Positions 44,817 through 54,358 of a DNA stretch of 64,000 nt are shown here, in pieces. The first letter of the stretch is position 1, and every line of letters starts with the position of its first letter. The notes beneath the pieces were generated by a model. It saw only the letters and a list, made by a program, of their open reading frames with translations. It made no database searches and had not been told where the DNA came from. A program made the translations under genes and the position numbers. Source of the DNA: Halomicrobium urmianum (GTDB lineage: Archaea > Halobacteriota > Halobacteria > Halobacteriales > Haloarculaceae). Where the stretch lies: positions 186,001 through 250,000 of the forward strand of contig NZ_CP084091.1 in assembly GCF_020217425.1 (NCBI RefSeq). The letters run 5' to 3'.

Positions 44817-46070
44817 CTACAGATCGACTTCCTGCAATTCACTGAATCGGGAGTCATCGAGGATCACCGTCTGGACCACGTCTGGATCCTCGAGGAGGTA
44901 GTAGAGATGCGTGACACCGCGGCTGTAACCGCGGCCGGCACGTTCGGTGCGGCCCAGGATATCAAGGAACACTTGCTCTTCAAGACGGTCGCTCATTCGG
45001 CGCTGCGATCGCGTGTCCATGTCCAAGACTGCAGTGATCTCCTGGTACTTTTCGTAGATATCGCGAGTGGAGAACTCGTCGGTGTCAGGATTCTCCTCAG
45101 CCAACAGCGATAGCGCCAGGACGGTCGCCTTGATCTGTGGCGGTTGCCCGTCCAGCAATTGCGAAAACCGGTCGATGTCGGCAATCTCCCGGGCGTCGCG
45201 GACGTGCTCTTCCGTGACTCGTTCCATCTGTTGATCACGTGCCAGTTCACCGGCATTGCGAAGGATGTCGAGCGCCTTTCGCGCATCGCCGTGCTCTTGG
45301 GCGGCGAACGCGGCCGACAGCGGGATCACATCGTCAGTCAGGACGCCGTCCTTGAAAGCGTCCTGCCGGTTCCGCATGATCTCGCGCAGCTGGTTGGCGT
45401 CATATGGCGGAAAGATGAATTCACGGTCCTGTAGGCTACTGAGAACGCGCTCGTCGAGGGATTCCTTGAACGAAATCTTGTTGCTGATCGCGATGATTCC
45501 CACCTTGCACGAATCCAGCTTGCCGGCCTCGCCTGCCCGCGAGAGCTGCATCAGGATCTCGTTGCTCTTGAGCTTGTCAATCTCGTCAAGGATGAGGATC
45601 GCAACGTCGTATAGGTCGTCGAGAATCTGCCAGAATCGGTGATAGTAGACGTCGGTCGAGAGCCCCGTCTGCGGAATCGAAATACCGGTTTTGTCGGGAT
45701 TGTTGATCGAGCGCGCAAGGTTGATGATAGCCCGCGTCTCCGTTTTCTTCTGCGTACAGTCGACATACGCACGTCCCATCTTGGTGTTATTCTGGAGAGC
45801 ATACTCCTGAGCGCTCTGCGTGACGTGCTTCGCAACGAGGGACTTCCCGGTCCCAGTCTTCCCATAGATGAGCATATTTCGCGGCGACTGCCCCCGGACC
45901 GCGGGATGGATACACGACGCGATGTCCTCGATCTCCTCATCTCGGCCGATGATCCGATCCTCGTTAGGGATGTGCTCGATATCGAGCAGCTCCTTGCGGG
46001 CGAAGATGGGGTCCTCGCTAGCCCAGAAGTCGTCGAGCGACTGATTCGCCCCGTCGGAGTCCTCGGACAT
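44817..46070 (-). CDS. orc1: Orc1/Cdc6 replication initiator (origin 1)
   Basis: 417 residues from the ATG at 46070 (MSEDSDGANQSLDDFWASED). AAA+ motifs: Walker A IYGKTGTGKSLVAKH near 90, Walker B ILILDEIDKL near 175, sensor 1 VGIIAISNK, and sensor 2 in HGDARKALDILRNAG. A C-terminal winged helix (about 325-417) should bind the iterons. TTTTTATATACC at 46092-46103 on this strand is a TATA box about 22-33 bp before the ATG. Origin repeats flank the gene on both sides. Confidence 0.93.
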   Translation of the reverse strand: MSEDSDGANQSLDDFWASEDPIFARKELLDIEHIPNEDRIIGRDEEIEDIASCIHPAVRGQSPRNMLIYGKTGTGKSLVAKHVTQSAQEYALQNNTKMGRAYVDCTQKKTETRAIINLARSINNPDKTGISIPQTGLSTDVYYHRFWQILDDLYDVAILILDEIDKLKSNEILMQLSRAGEAGKLDSCKVGIIAISNKISFKESLDERVLSSLQDREFIFPPYDANQLREIMRNRQDAFKDGVLTDDVIPLSAAFAAQEHGDARKALDILRNAGELARDQQMERVTEEHVRDAREIADIDRFSQLLDGQPPQIKATVLALSLLAEENPDTDEFSTRDIYEKYQEITAVLDMDTRSQRRMSDRLEEQVFLDILGRTERAGRGYSRGVTHLYYLLEDPDVVQTVILDDSRFSELQEVDL

Positions 46071-46115
46071 ACCCACAATACCATGATCGAGGTATATAAA
46101 AACAAGTGGTGAGAC

Positions 46116-47004
46116 ACACCGGGAGTCGAACAAACGAAGGTGATTCTGTGGCTTATGAGGCCTCACGCACACATATCATTTATATTTAGATTCTCCGGGT
46201 GTCGAGTGAATACGCCTGTCTGACCGAGTGCAGTGGGAGGAGAACCACCCCAGGTGTCGAGCGATTTTCGGCCTTAGATGTGGGCAGCCACCCCGGGTGT
46301 CGAATGATTTTTGGAATCCACGATCGAGTCAGTTTGAGCGACGCTGTGTGAACGCCGGAAGATAGAGCAGTGCCGAATCAAGATAGAACAACACACCACG
46401 GACAACGAGTCGGTCGCACGATTCTGATGGGGGATTCGTTTTATCCCACCCCGGGTGTCGAATGTAGATGCCCAAATACACGGAGTACATAAGCTGAATC
46501 GGTGTGTTGGAAGTTGTGCTCCTCAAACGACGTGGAAGAAGGATTATCGAGATACGTTATCAGTCTAAGGGGGCAGGCAAAGAACTTCCAGTCCAACAGG
46601 AGAAAGACATCTTCAGAACCGGAAGGAGCATCAAATACAGGAAGAGGTCGTGATCTAGGAAGAGTTCTCTTGTGAGGATGACTATCACTACTCAATAGAA
46701 GTTACTGAGGAGCGGACACCCACACCCCGGGTGTCGAATGTAGATTGCCAATATCGGAGGGTTCAGAGTGATATTCGGCGAATCTTCTGGAACGACTTCA
46801 TTTGCACTAACTAGATCTTGTCCACTCACTCTAGTGTTCTTCTAGTACGGGTTTGGTTTAACAGATACACACTTATAGTTTTCCTCTATCAGAACTAGAT
46901 ATTCGAAGATACAACATCTCTCGACACTGTCGTCCTCCACGAATCCTCCATTACTCGCTCCCTCTCCGCTGTTTTTCGGCATCTACATTCGACACCTGGG
47001 GTGT
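46116..47004. repeat. Origin 1, upstream iteron block and AT-rich region
   Basis: Motif copies lie near 46116 and 46192 (degenerate), then CACCCCAGGTGTCGAGCG at 46246, and CACCCCGGGTGTCGAATG at 46289, 46447 and 46733. An inverted copy CATTCGACACCTGGGGTG at 46987-47004 closes the block. Between 46750 and 46985 the DNA is AT-rich (for example GGTTTAACAGATACACACTT), a plausible unwinding element. No gene is supported here. Confidence 0.88.
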
Positions 47005-47405
47005 GGGGGCACCAACACCGCCCTATTCGAGTCCCCCCTCTCGAAATCGGTGAACTCTAACATACGACTCTCTGACAGTCCTTGCTAACTATCTGTCCGA
47101 TCCCACTCAAGCGGAGAGAGAGAGAGAAGGATCTCGATCGCTCGGATGAGTTGTGTCTCGTAGTAGTACGGCTAGATATCATGAGCCAACGCGACCTGCT
47201 CTCGCGATGCCTTCTTATCGTGTACGTCTGACGTTCTCGTGGATATATGCTGAACAGGCGCATTACCACGGCCTTCAGACTGTGGATACGCGCCGTCACT
47301 CCGTGACCCAGTTCCACCGGCTTCGACAGGGCGGGATATTCCACCGCTTTCAATCCCATCCTTTACAAGAGAAGCGAATATAAGCGGTTATACAGGCGTT
47401 TCACG
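47005..47405. other. Gene-free stretch before a tnpB fragment
   Basis: 400 bp with no supported gene. The last 60 bp may be the left end of the IS200/IS605 element whose tnpB begins at 47406. Confidence 0.4.
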
Positions 47406-47596
47406 ATGCTGGAAATCCACCGCACCTATCGAGCGCGAATCCGCAACCATTCACAGGTGGCGGAGTCGCTCGACCGGCACGGGTGGAGTGCCAGTAAACT
47501 CTGGAACGTCGCGAACTATCACTCCCGAGAAGTCTGGGAGGAGACGGGCGAGATTCCCGACCACAATGAGTTGAAAGACGAGTTGAAGACCCATCT
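47406..47596 (+). pseudogene. tnpB: TnpB N-terminal fragment
   Basis: MLEIHRTYRARIRNHSQVAE, then WSASKLWNVANYHSREVWEE and ELKDELKTH are the first about 60 residues of an IS200/IS605-family TnpB. The frame is cut at 47597 by a short element with perfect 14-bp inverted termini. The rest of the gene is absent. It belongs to a different TnpB subgroup from the two other copies in the window. Confidence 0.8.
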
Positions 47597-47815
47597 GCTC
47601 TGTTGAATCCAGTGACGATGGCTGGATCGCTGGACCAGCATCTAGTGTTTGAGCAGCAGTCAGCGACAGATCGCTGTTCGGAACCAGCATTCGCTCTCCA
47701 AAACCGCCTATCGTTCGAAGTCCGCTTGTGAGAATCCGTCACAACTGGCGTCTGATGACGTGTGTTCAGCCCCGATCCCCGCGCTATCTGCGGATTCAAC
47801 AGAGCACAACAGAGC
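47597..47815. mobile_element. 219-bp MITE-like element
   Basis: Perfect 14-bp inverted termini GCTCTGTTGAATCC (47597-47610) and GGATTCAACAGAGC (47802-47815) bound 219 bp without coding capacity. It interrupts a tnpB fragment. No target duplication was seen. The termini match those of the IS5-type element at 48681 except for one or two bases, so that family may mobilise it. Confidence 0.75.
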
Positions 47816-47823
47816 CAAACCAC

Positions 47824-48207
47824 TCACTCCTCTGTCGGTTCGAGCTGGAGTCGAGTGACGTCGATCTCGTCGTAGTCCTTTTCGGAAGAGAGTACCGGAT
47901 TCCCACATGTCTCCGCTACAGCTGCATGGAATGCGTCGAACGGTGTCATACCGTCCGAGTAATAGTTTACAGCCTTCAATACGATCTGTTTCTCTTCGTC
48001 ATCCCTCACGGGGACGAGATCGAGGAGATTAGAGATTAGGGTGACATAGTCAAACTCGTAGCGCTCGCGAGCGATCAAGAGCTCCAGGTACGAGTAGGCC
48101 GACGTCTCCACATCGTACTCCTGAAGCGCCTGTTCAGCCTCCTCCTGAAGCCAGTCTGAGTCCTTCGCGAGCGCGAGAAGAAAGTCGGTCTCTACGTAGA
48201 CAGTCAT
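47824..48207 (-). CDS. vapC: VapC-type PIN-domain toxin
   Basis: 127 residues. PIN acids are visible: YVETDFLLALAKDS (Asp about 8), ELLIARERYEFD (Glu about 43) and GMTPFDAFHAAVAETCG (Asp about 90) with a late LSSEKDYDEID. It should be a Mg-dependent RNase. Its start overlaps the antitoxin stop by 4 bp. Confidence 0.88.
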   Translation of the reverse strand: MTVYVETDFLLALAKDSDWLQEEAEQALQEYDVETSAYSYLELLIARERYEFDYVTLISNLLDLVPVRDDEEKQIVLKAVNYYSDGMTPFDAFHAAVAETCGNPVLSSEKDYDEIDVTRLQLEPTEE

Positions 48208-48443
48208 TCGTCAGTCCTACCTGCATCCTTGGCTGCTTCTTCTTCGATTGCGTTCTCAATCTCCTCGTGTGGAGTCTCTCGGAGCTCACCAGCAGCTTCT
48301 CGAACAGCTGCGAGCGGATCATCAGCGATCGGGATGAGCTCGATCTTGTCCTCATATTCAACAACATGATACTTCTCGCCGTATTTGTCACGCACGTCCT
48401 TCGATAGGTACAGCCGTCCGTGAGAATCTGTTTCAACTGTCAT
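48204..48443 (-). CDS. vapB: AbrB/VapB-type antitoxin
   Basis: 79 residues. The swapped-hairpin DNA-binding part is MTVETDSHGRLYLSKDVRDK with YHVVEYEDKIELIP; the acidic C-terminal helix (EEIENAIEEEAAKD) should neutralise the PIN toxin. First gene of the pair; an inverted repeat lies 22-56 bp upstream. Confidence 0.85.
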   Translation of the reverse strand: MTVETDSHGRLYLSKDVRDKYGEKYHVVEYEDKIELIPIADDPLAAVREAAGELRETPHEEIENAIEEEAAKDAGRTDE

Positions 48444-48464
48444 GGCTTTGGGTTATATCTAATG

Positions 48465-48499
48465 CACTCGATCGACGTGTCACGTACTCGAATCGAGTG
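48465..48499. promoter_or_regulatory. Probable VapB operator
   Basis: CACTCGAT (48465-48472) and ATCGAGTG (48492-48499) form a perfect 8-bp inverted repeat 22 bp upstream of vapB, the usual site of autorepression in toxin-antitoxin operons. Confidence 0.45.
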
Positions 48500-48680
48500 T
48501 CACAGATTCAAATTGAATGGCATAGCTTAAAATTCTTACCACCAGATCTTCCTTGATGGCATTACCTCCGTGATCTCAGATACAATTCAGTGAGACGCCA
48601 GTAGCTAATTCTCATCGCCCTCTCCATCTGTTCCTCCTGTTCCGTCTGTGATGTCTGTTCTTTCTGTTCTGTCTGTGACT

Positions 48681-49527
48681 GCTCTATTGAATCCACGGAC
48701 AGCGTAGGGATCACTCTTTGATTGCTTGCTCGAGGTTGTAGACTGCGGCGGTAAGCACGAGTTCACGAAACGCTCGGTACCAGACGCCCGGTCTGACAGC
48801 GGAGCCGTATCGGCGTTTGATGGCCGAGAATGCGCTCTCGGCCAGCCAGCGCTGCCCGTAAAGATCGCTGTCCAACCGTGCGTTGTGGGCGTGGTCGTAG
48901 TGGGCGAACAGCCGATGTTTGATCACTGGCCGGACGCCGTCTGAACGGGGTGCGTCCCGCAGTGATTGGTCGTCATAGCCGTTGTCGCCGGCGAGACTCT
49001 CTATTTTGTCGGTGTTGCGCAGCGCAACCTGACGGCCCACCCGGGTATCGTGGGGCCAGTGTGCCGAGTCGCCGGGATCGCAGCGGGCTGCTGACCGGTC
49101 GAGCAGTTGGCGCCAGATGCGGGTCGGCACCCGCTCGAACGACCGCCGTTGGACTCGCACGCTCGTCCAACGAGCCCGGCCGCACTCCGTTCGGCCGGAT
49201 GCCACAGCGTCGAGGGTGCCGGGAACTCGAAGCGGGCCAACTACAAGACCGCGCACCCGGTCTATCTCACTGGCCCAGTCGACGATTTCCGCGTCGCTCG
49301 CACTCATGTGAACCCGCAGAAAGTGCAGCGTCAGATGCTTCCAGCCGGCAAACCCGCTGCCAGCCGGGTCGCTCACCACCGCCGTGGGGCTGGCGGCACA
49401 GCGCTTTTGAGCTAGCGACGCCGCTTGTGTAACGAAGCGGAAAGGAGTTGAGGCACATCCCCCTCTCCGCTTCGCTTCGACCTTCACAGCGACGCTATCC
49501 GCCCGCCGTCCCCGGATTCAATAAAGC
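48681..49527. mobile_element. Internally deleted IS5-type insertion sequence
   Basis: Termini GCTCTATTGAATCC (48681-48694) and GGATTCAATAAAGC (49514-49527) match at 13 of 14 positions, and the homology continues inward (ACGGACAGCG against GGGGACGGCG). ACT on both flanks is a possible 3-bp target duplication. The enclosed transposase gene is defective. Confidence 0.85.
48711..49487 (-). pseudogene. IS5-family transposase, frameshifted and internally deleted
   Basis: The ends match haloarchaeal IS5-type transposases: GGCASTPFRFVTQAASLAQK at the start, and SAHWPHDTRVGRQVALRNTD, then AGDNGYDDQSLRDAPRSDGV, ESAFSAIKRRYGSAVRPG and FRELVLTAAVYNLEQAIKE at the end. The middle (residues about 80-125) is in a shifted frame. 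The segment that should hold the first catalytic aspartate, between RSAARCDPGD and SAHWPHD, is missing. It cannot be active without help. Confidence 0.85.
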
Positions 49528-49706
49528 ACTTCGGACCGTATGTCCCCTACCTATTGTAGGACGTTGCTGAGACAGAGATGGGGGGAAATATCGCAATAGG
49601 CGACCGTGATCATAGGATATAGGAATCGCTATAGGATTTACTAACAACCAACGCCGCTGTCGACACTGTCGGCAGTACGCCGAGGGCATAGCGACAGAGA
49701 TCGGCT

Positions 49707-50036
49707 TCAGTCGTCCTGTGCGGCGTTCAGCTCTGCAAGGAACTGGCCAGCCGTTGTCCCGATGCGAACGCCGTCGATGGTGTCGACGTCGAGGTCCGCC
49801 GTAGCAGTTCGAAACGGATAGTCGTCGACGAGTACACGCTGGATAATAGTCCGGACAGTCTCCGAGCCATATCTGTCGACGACAGTCACCATCGCTTCAT
49901 CGAGGTTGGCGTCTTGATGGTCCACTCGTGGGTTCTGGGCTCGCTCGAGGACGAGTTCGACGACGTCATCCACCGATGGATGCGCAGGGTTCCCAGTGCG
50001 CTCACGGACGTCATAGAGGGGCTCAGAGTCAGTCAT
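49707..50036 (-). CDS. Hypothetical protein, paralogue of 7225-7554
   Basis: 109 residues from the ATG at 50036. It is the intact partner copy of the protein at 7225: EPLYDVRERTGNPAHPSVDD, then VVELVLERAQNPRVDHQDAN and VDRYGSETVRTIIQRVLVDD. The fold looks helical; no known domain. It follows the CxxC-protein gene after 6 bp, so the pair is an operon. Confidence 0.72.
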   Translation of the reverse strand: MTDSEPLYDVRERTGNPAHPSVDDVVELVLERAQNPRVDHQDANLDEAMVTVVDRYGSETVRTIIQRVLVDDYPFRTATADLDVDTIDGVRIGTTAGQFLAELNAAQDD

Positions 50037-50042
50037 CACTAC

Positions 50043-50396
50043 TTATTCCGTCGCGTCCCCGTCCGTATCGTCCGCGGATGGCTCCAGCCGGCGCTGCCGA
50101 CGAACCGCAGCGAGCGTGTCCTCTAGCGTTGCGAGATCTTCAATGGATGCGAGCTCATCGGTGATCTCCTCGAGAAGGCCGGCCCGCTCGATCGTATCTG
50201 CATCGCCGGCGGTGGTATCGATTGCTTCGACGCGAAGCCGGCGCTCCTCCTGCCACCCGCAGTCCCAGCACGTCCGGACGACGTCGAGACGCTCGTCTTC
50301 AGCAGCATCGAGAACTGCGTCGGGCAGCGACGTCGACGGCGGTCGGTCCGGTCCGACCTCGAGTGTGACCGACCCACCATACGCAGGACAGTCCAT
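50043..50396 (-). CDS. Hypothetical zinc-knuckle protein
   Basis: 117 residues. An N-terminal strand region (MDCPAYGGSVTLEVGPDRPP) contains one cysteine of a possible ribbon, and TCWDCGWQEERRLRVEAIDT the CxxC knuckle. The C-terminal half is a helix pair (LLEEITDELASIEDLATLED). The intact version of the frameshifted gene at 7561-7916. Unknown role, probably with its downstream partner. Confidence 0.7.
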   Translation of the reverse strand: MDCPAYGGSVTLEVGPDRPPSTSLPDAVLDAAEDERLDVVRTCWDCGWQEERRLRVEAIDTTAGDADTIERAGLLEEITDELASIEDLATLEDTLAAVRRQRRLEPSADDTDGDATE

Positions 50397-50574
50397 AGCT
50401 CAGGACACACGCGCCGCCGCCATCAACATCGGGGACCGGTGGGAGATACTCACAGACAGCGCTGTCGTGGGACCGAACCCGTACCCCAGGCTGATCGCTA
50501 GGACGACAATCGCCCCAGAGATTCAGTCGGCTAACTGTCCTCTCAAACTGACACCTCTCAGAAGTCAGTACCTC

Positions 50575-50909
50575 AGTGATGGCCCCTCGGTCGGAGAGAG
50601 CCAGCGGCCTTTGCACAGTGCATATCGCCTCTTTCTTTGGACAAAATCCATGATATGCAGACCGAGATAACGTCCTCAAATTGCAGAAGAACCTCGCCGG
50701 AGGGATTTGAGACGGTAGAAAGTACCTCGACGAATTGCCGGCTCACCACTATGTTGCTAAAACTACTCGACCACGAGGTAAGCGGGGCAAATTCGGGGAG
50801 TCCTGATGAGATCTACGAATGGATCTGTGTCAAGAACATCACGTTGGATGGCCGAACTCTCCCGCCCCACACCGAAAGAACCCCGATTCCCGTGAATTCG
50901 GGACGTTGA
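50575..50909 (+). pseudogene. Decayed hypothetical gene, copy 2 of a repeated block
   Basis: Homologous over about 320 bp to 10580-10905. The conserved frame holds PLGRREPAAFAQCISPLSLD, then KIHDMQTEITSSN, GFETVESTSTNC and LLKLLDHEV. A TGA just before PLGRRE and the lack of a start upstream suggest decay, although an ATG at 50637 would give a 90-residue product. See the copy at 10513. Confidence 0.4.
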
Positions 50910-51032
50910 ACCCACTCACATTGCTTGACGAGGCTTCAGTACAAGAGAGACAGCACTACAGGTCATCCTTTCGATATACTGATGGGACGATTCGCTCACA
51001 GTCTGAACTCGGCAGTAGGCACGTACGGAGTG

Positions 51033-51073
51033 TTAACCAACAATCTGAGTTAGAAACAGAGTCTGTTGGTTAA
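51033..51073. repeat. Inverted repeat TTAACCAACA/TGTTGGTTAA, copy 3
   Basis: Arms at 51033-51042 and 51064-51073 with a 21-bp spacer; pairing extends one base further on each side (G at 51032, C at 51074). About 90 bp upstream of the lipoprotein gene. Confidence 0.8.
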
Positions 51074-51161
51074 CAGTCTGCCCCCTCCACTGTTTCCGTA
51101 GCTTTGGTGTCTTCAATCGTCCGACACAAGGCTTTTCGAGCGTCTCCGAGGAATCACGACT

Positions 51162-52118
51162 ATGCGCCGCCGTGCCCTCCTCGCGACCGCCGCCACATCC
51201 GTCCCCGCAGTAATCGCTGGCTGCACCAGCCCCGGTGGGTTGAGTGGAAGCAACGCCGCTGCAGAAGCCCCTACAGCACGTCTCGAACTGACGACGATTG
51301 CCGATGCGAACCTCCCGACGAAGGTCCTCTACACAGTCCGCCCCGCTGAAGGCAACGACAAATCGGCTCGACTGTTCGATCGAATTCTCGACGGTGATGC
51401 GACAACGAAGGCAACACAGCCACCACTGCCCGAACAGCAACATATTGCCTACCAAGACGGCGTCTACGAGCTGGCATACGAGGTGATTGAGGAAACGCCG
51501 GCTACCAGGTACTCCGTGAAGGTGGATATCGTTACTGACTCGGTGACCGAGGCAGAGGCTATCCAGTTCGCTGACCTCCCCGAAGTTGATCAAGAGGAAT
51601 TTGCCGCCCACGGACTTGCTGATGGTGACCCAGTCGGAATCGGGACGACGTTCCTCTATACGGACGCCGAACGTGAGCAATCCGTCCTTGTCCCCGAGTC
51701 GGAGTACTCGTACATCACCTGGGACGACGGAACCGAAGCCGAATGGGTCGTCGACGACGCCTACGACACGACGCTGAACACCTATCGCTACACGGCTGAC
51801 CAGGTGGCAACGGCAGCTGACTACGGCCAACAGATACGCGAGCGGTTTGCGTTCGAACTTACGGGGCTTCCAGAGACCCAGCGAGAGATCGTCGAGACGG
51901 CGATCACAGACGGACCGTACGTTGTCGGACCCGATGAGACGCCGCCTGATGCGCTTGTGGCGCTCGCAAACCGGTTTCGCGGACACGAACAGGCCCACGG
52001 GCTTGACGAAGACGGCGAAGGCGACCTGAGTGGGACATATCTCGTCCGATATCAAGGCGACGTGTACTGGACAACGCTCGTCGTCCGAAGTGACGTCCTC
52101 ACGACGACGGAGAATTGA
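51162..52118 (+). CDS. Tat-type lipoprotein
   Basis: 318 residues. MRRRALLATAATSVPAVIAG and then C is a twin-arginine signal with lipobox cysteine at 21. The mature protein is acidic, without recognised domains; segments such as YELAYEVIEETPATRYSVKV and RFAFELTGLPETQREIVETA suggest two small alpha/beta domains. It is a known type of haloarchaeal surface lipoprotein of unknown function. The long minus-strand frame over it is antisense. Confidence 0.8.
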   Translation: MRRRALLATAATSVPAVIAGCTSPGGLSGSNAAAEAPTARLELTTIADANLPTKVLYTVRPAEGNDKSARLFDRILDGDATTKATQPPLPEQQHIAYQDGVYELAYEVIEETPATRYSVKVDIVTDSVTEAEAIQFADLPEVDQEEFAAHGLADGDPVGIGTTFLYTDAEREQSVLVPESEYSYITWDDGTEAEWVVDDAYDTTLNTYRYTADQVATAADYGQQIRERFAFELTGLPETQREIVETAITDGPYVVGPDETPPDALVALANRFRGHEQAHGLDEDGEGDLSGTYLVRYQGDVYWTTLVVRSDVLTTTEN

Positions 52119-52405
52119 ACGGGTAAGACGTGCTGATTCACAAGAATCCGGCAGTGGTACATCTGAAACAGGGACTATCTGTGGCGCTGGAGAGCCTGGA
52201 GGGCAGTACTGAATCGGGCAATGTACTCGTCGGGCGGGAAGCGCCACCAGACTTGTCCACTCATATGTGCTAACGGACTCACGTCCGACCGAGACGTGTT
52301 AGAAACTCCGGTAGGTCGAGACGTTGCTGGAGTCCACAGAGACGCTTCTTGAGGACGTCGAGACGGCGCCAGCACAGGACGAGAGAGCCACGTAGGAGGC
52401 CCTCT

Positions 52406-52790
52406 GGACACACACCAGATTTCATGAGCTATCCGCCGCTGTCGGGCGATTTGGTTGCGAAAGACCGGTAAAGGAGCGGGAGGCACAGACACCTGATTTC
52501 ACGAGCTTTCTACCAACCACAGGAGCAGAGCTGAGACAGCTGCGGCTGCGGTGTTTCCTTCTAGAATGAAACCGCTGTACAAAATCGAACTGTTGCTAGT
52601 ACAGATATTGTTCCGAGTCTATTTGCATAAAATTACTGCATTATCTAGGTCTATTGATTAATTCTTGTTAGGTGGCCTCTTCTTGTTGAGATAGCTCGTG
52701 AAAACATGTGTCCCCGTCCATTCTCTGTCTTTAAGTAGAATCGAAGCTCGTGAAGCTCGTGAAGCTCGTGAAACTCGTGAAAGCGATGTC
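52406..52790. repeat. Origin 2, upstream iteron block
   Basis: Inverted copies GACACACACCAGATTTCATGAGC (52407-52429, related word) and CACCTGATTTCACGAGC (52489-52505) are followed by a direct copy GCTCGTGAAAACATGTGTC at 52694 and a 9-bp tandem array (GCTCGTGAA three times, then ACTCGTGAA) at 52746-52781. An AT-rich stretch lies at 52600-52680. TTTATAGG at 52791 is the TATA box of the following orc gene, 30 bp before its ATG. Confidence 0.85.
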
Positions 52791-52827
52791 TTTATAGGAG
52801 TGATTCGAGACGGGTTATGGTACGGAT

Positions 52828-54030
52828 ATGGGTATCACGGAGTTCTCACGTGAGGATGTGATCTTCGCGGACGAGGACGTGCTGCGGGACTCGTACCAAC
52901 CGGACGATCTTATCGAACGGGACGACGAACTCGCAGCGTACCAGCATGCGCTTAAACCCGTTATCAGAGGAAAGCAGCCGCGGAACCTGTTCGTCTACGG
53001 ACAGACTGGGGTCGGTAAGAGCTTGTCGACGAACATGATCCTCGACCAACTGCTCACCGATCAGGAACAGTACGACGACCTCGACTTGCGGGTGGTCTCA
53101 CTCGTTTGCAAGACGCTGACCTCGTCGTATCAGGTGGCGGTCCGGCTCGTCAACGAGTTCCGCGACCCCGGCAACAAACTCAGTCACCGCGGGTACGCTC
53201 CGGGTGCGGTCTACGAGTTCCTGTGGGAAGAACTGAACCAGTTGGAGAATACGCACGTCCTGTTCGTCTTGGACGAGATCGACAGTATCGGGACGGACGA
53301 CGACCTCCTGTACGAATTGCCGCGGGCGAACGACAACGGGAATGTGACCGGGCCGAAGATCGGTGTGATAGGCATCTCGAACGATTTCACGTTCCGCGAT
53401 AATCTGTCTGCTCGTGTGAAGGATAGTTTGGCGGAGGAGGAGTTGCATTTTCCGCCGTACGACGCGAACCAGTTACGCCGCATTTTGCGGCAGCGGGCTG
53501 AGGACGCGTTCCTCGACGACGTGTTGACGGATGATGTCATCCCGTTGTGTGCGGCGTTTGCGGGGCAGGAAAGTGGCAGTGCGCGGCACGCGCTCAAGTT
53601 GTTGTACAAGGCGGGCGACTTAGCGCGTGAGCGCGGTGAACCGCCGGTCACGGAGGACGACGTCCGGCAGGCTTCGGAACTAATCGAGCAGGGACGGGTG
53701 CGCGACGAGCTCGAGTCGTTACCGACGCAGTCGCATATCACGTTGTATGCGGTGTGGGCGTTGGCCGAGGAAGGGTTGACGCCGGCGAAGCGGTCCAAGA
53801 TCTACGAACGGTACACGGAGGCCGCTCAGGAGATCGGTGCGGACGTGAAGACGGATCGCACCATCCACGACCGGCTGTCCCAGTTGAATCTGAAAGGGTT
53901 TCTGGACGTGGAGGAGCGCAACGAAGGGCTGCGCGGCGGCAGCTACTACCAGTACGAGCTTGACGTCCAATCCGACATGGTCAAGCAGGTGCTCGCGGCC
54001 GAGTCCCGGACCGCTGACCTTTTCGAGTAA
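52828..54030 (+). CDS. orc2: Orc1/Cdc6 replication initiator (origin 2)
   Basis: 400 residues. Walker A VYGQTGVGKSLSTNM near 58, Walker B VLFVLDEIDSIG near 145, sensor 1 IGVIGISNDFTF, sensor 2 region GSARHALKLLYKAGDLA. The C-terminal winged helix (about 300-400) ends in YYQYELDVQSDMVKQVL. Leaderless start. It is only distantly related to the origin 1 initiator, and the flanking iterons are entirely different, so the two origins are independent systems. Confidence 0.93.
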   Translation: MGITEFSREDVIFADEDVLRDSYQPDDLIERDDELAAYQHALKPVIRGKQPRNLFVYGQTGVGKSLSTNMILDQLLTDQEQYDDLDLRVVSLVCKTLTSSYQVAVRLVNEFRDPGNKLSHRGYAPGAVYEFLWEELNQLENTHVLFVLDEIDSIGTDDDLLYELPRANDNGNVTGPKIGVIGISNDFTFRDNLSARVKDSLAEEELHFPPYDANQLRRILRQRAEDAFLDDVLTDDVIPLCAAFAGQESGSARHALKLLYKAGDLARERGEPPVTEDDVRQASELIEQGRVRDELESLPTQSHITLYAVWALAEEGLTPAKRSKIYERYTEAAQEIGADVKTDRTIHDRLSQLNLKGFLDVEERNEGLRGGSYYQYELDVQSDMVKQVLAAESRTADLFE

Positions 54031-54107
54031 CACGGCGGTCTCTCGCGACTCCACCCGGGCTATCTACATGGCGGCTTCGAGGGGTGTCTGGCGGATTTTC
54101 GCCAGTA

Positions 54108-54358
54108 GCTCGTGAAATCCTCTGTCCCCTGGGATGTACGCTAGGTGTCTGCACCGGAGATCGATAGCTCGTGAAACGACGTGTGTACCAGGTGTCCGCT
54201 AGGAGTGGGAACAATTAACACGGGCTCGTGAAATGACGTGTGTCTACCGCGCGTCTAACGGGTGTGAGGTACAGTGGCGTGGGCTCGTGAAACCACGTGT
54301 GTGTCGGAGAGTCTGCGGGCATACGAACGGATTGCGTAGGCTCACGAAATGACGTGTC
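54108..54358 (+). repeat. Origin 2, downstream iteron block
   Basis: Five direct copies of GCTCGTGAAAYGACGTGT-like words start at about 54108, 54167, 54223, 54282 and 54339, spaced 56-59 bp. The best copies read GCTCGTGAAATGACGTGTGT and GCTCGTGAAACGACGTGTGT. Confidence 0.88.
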
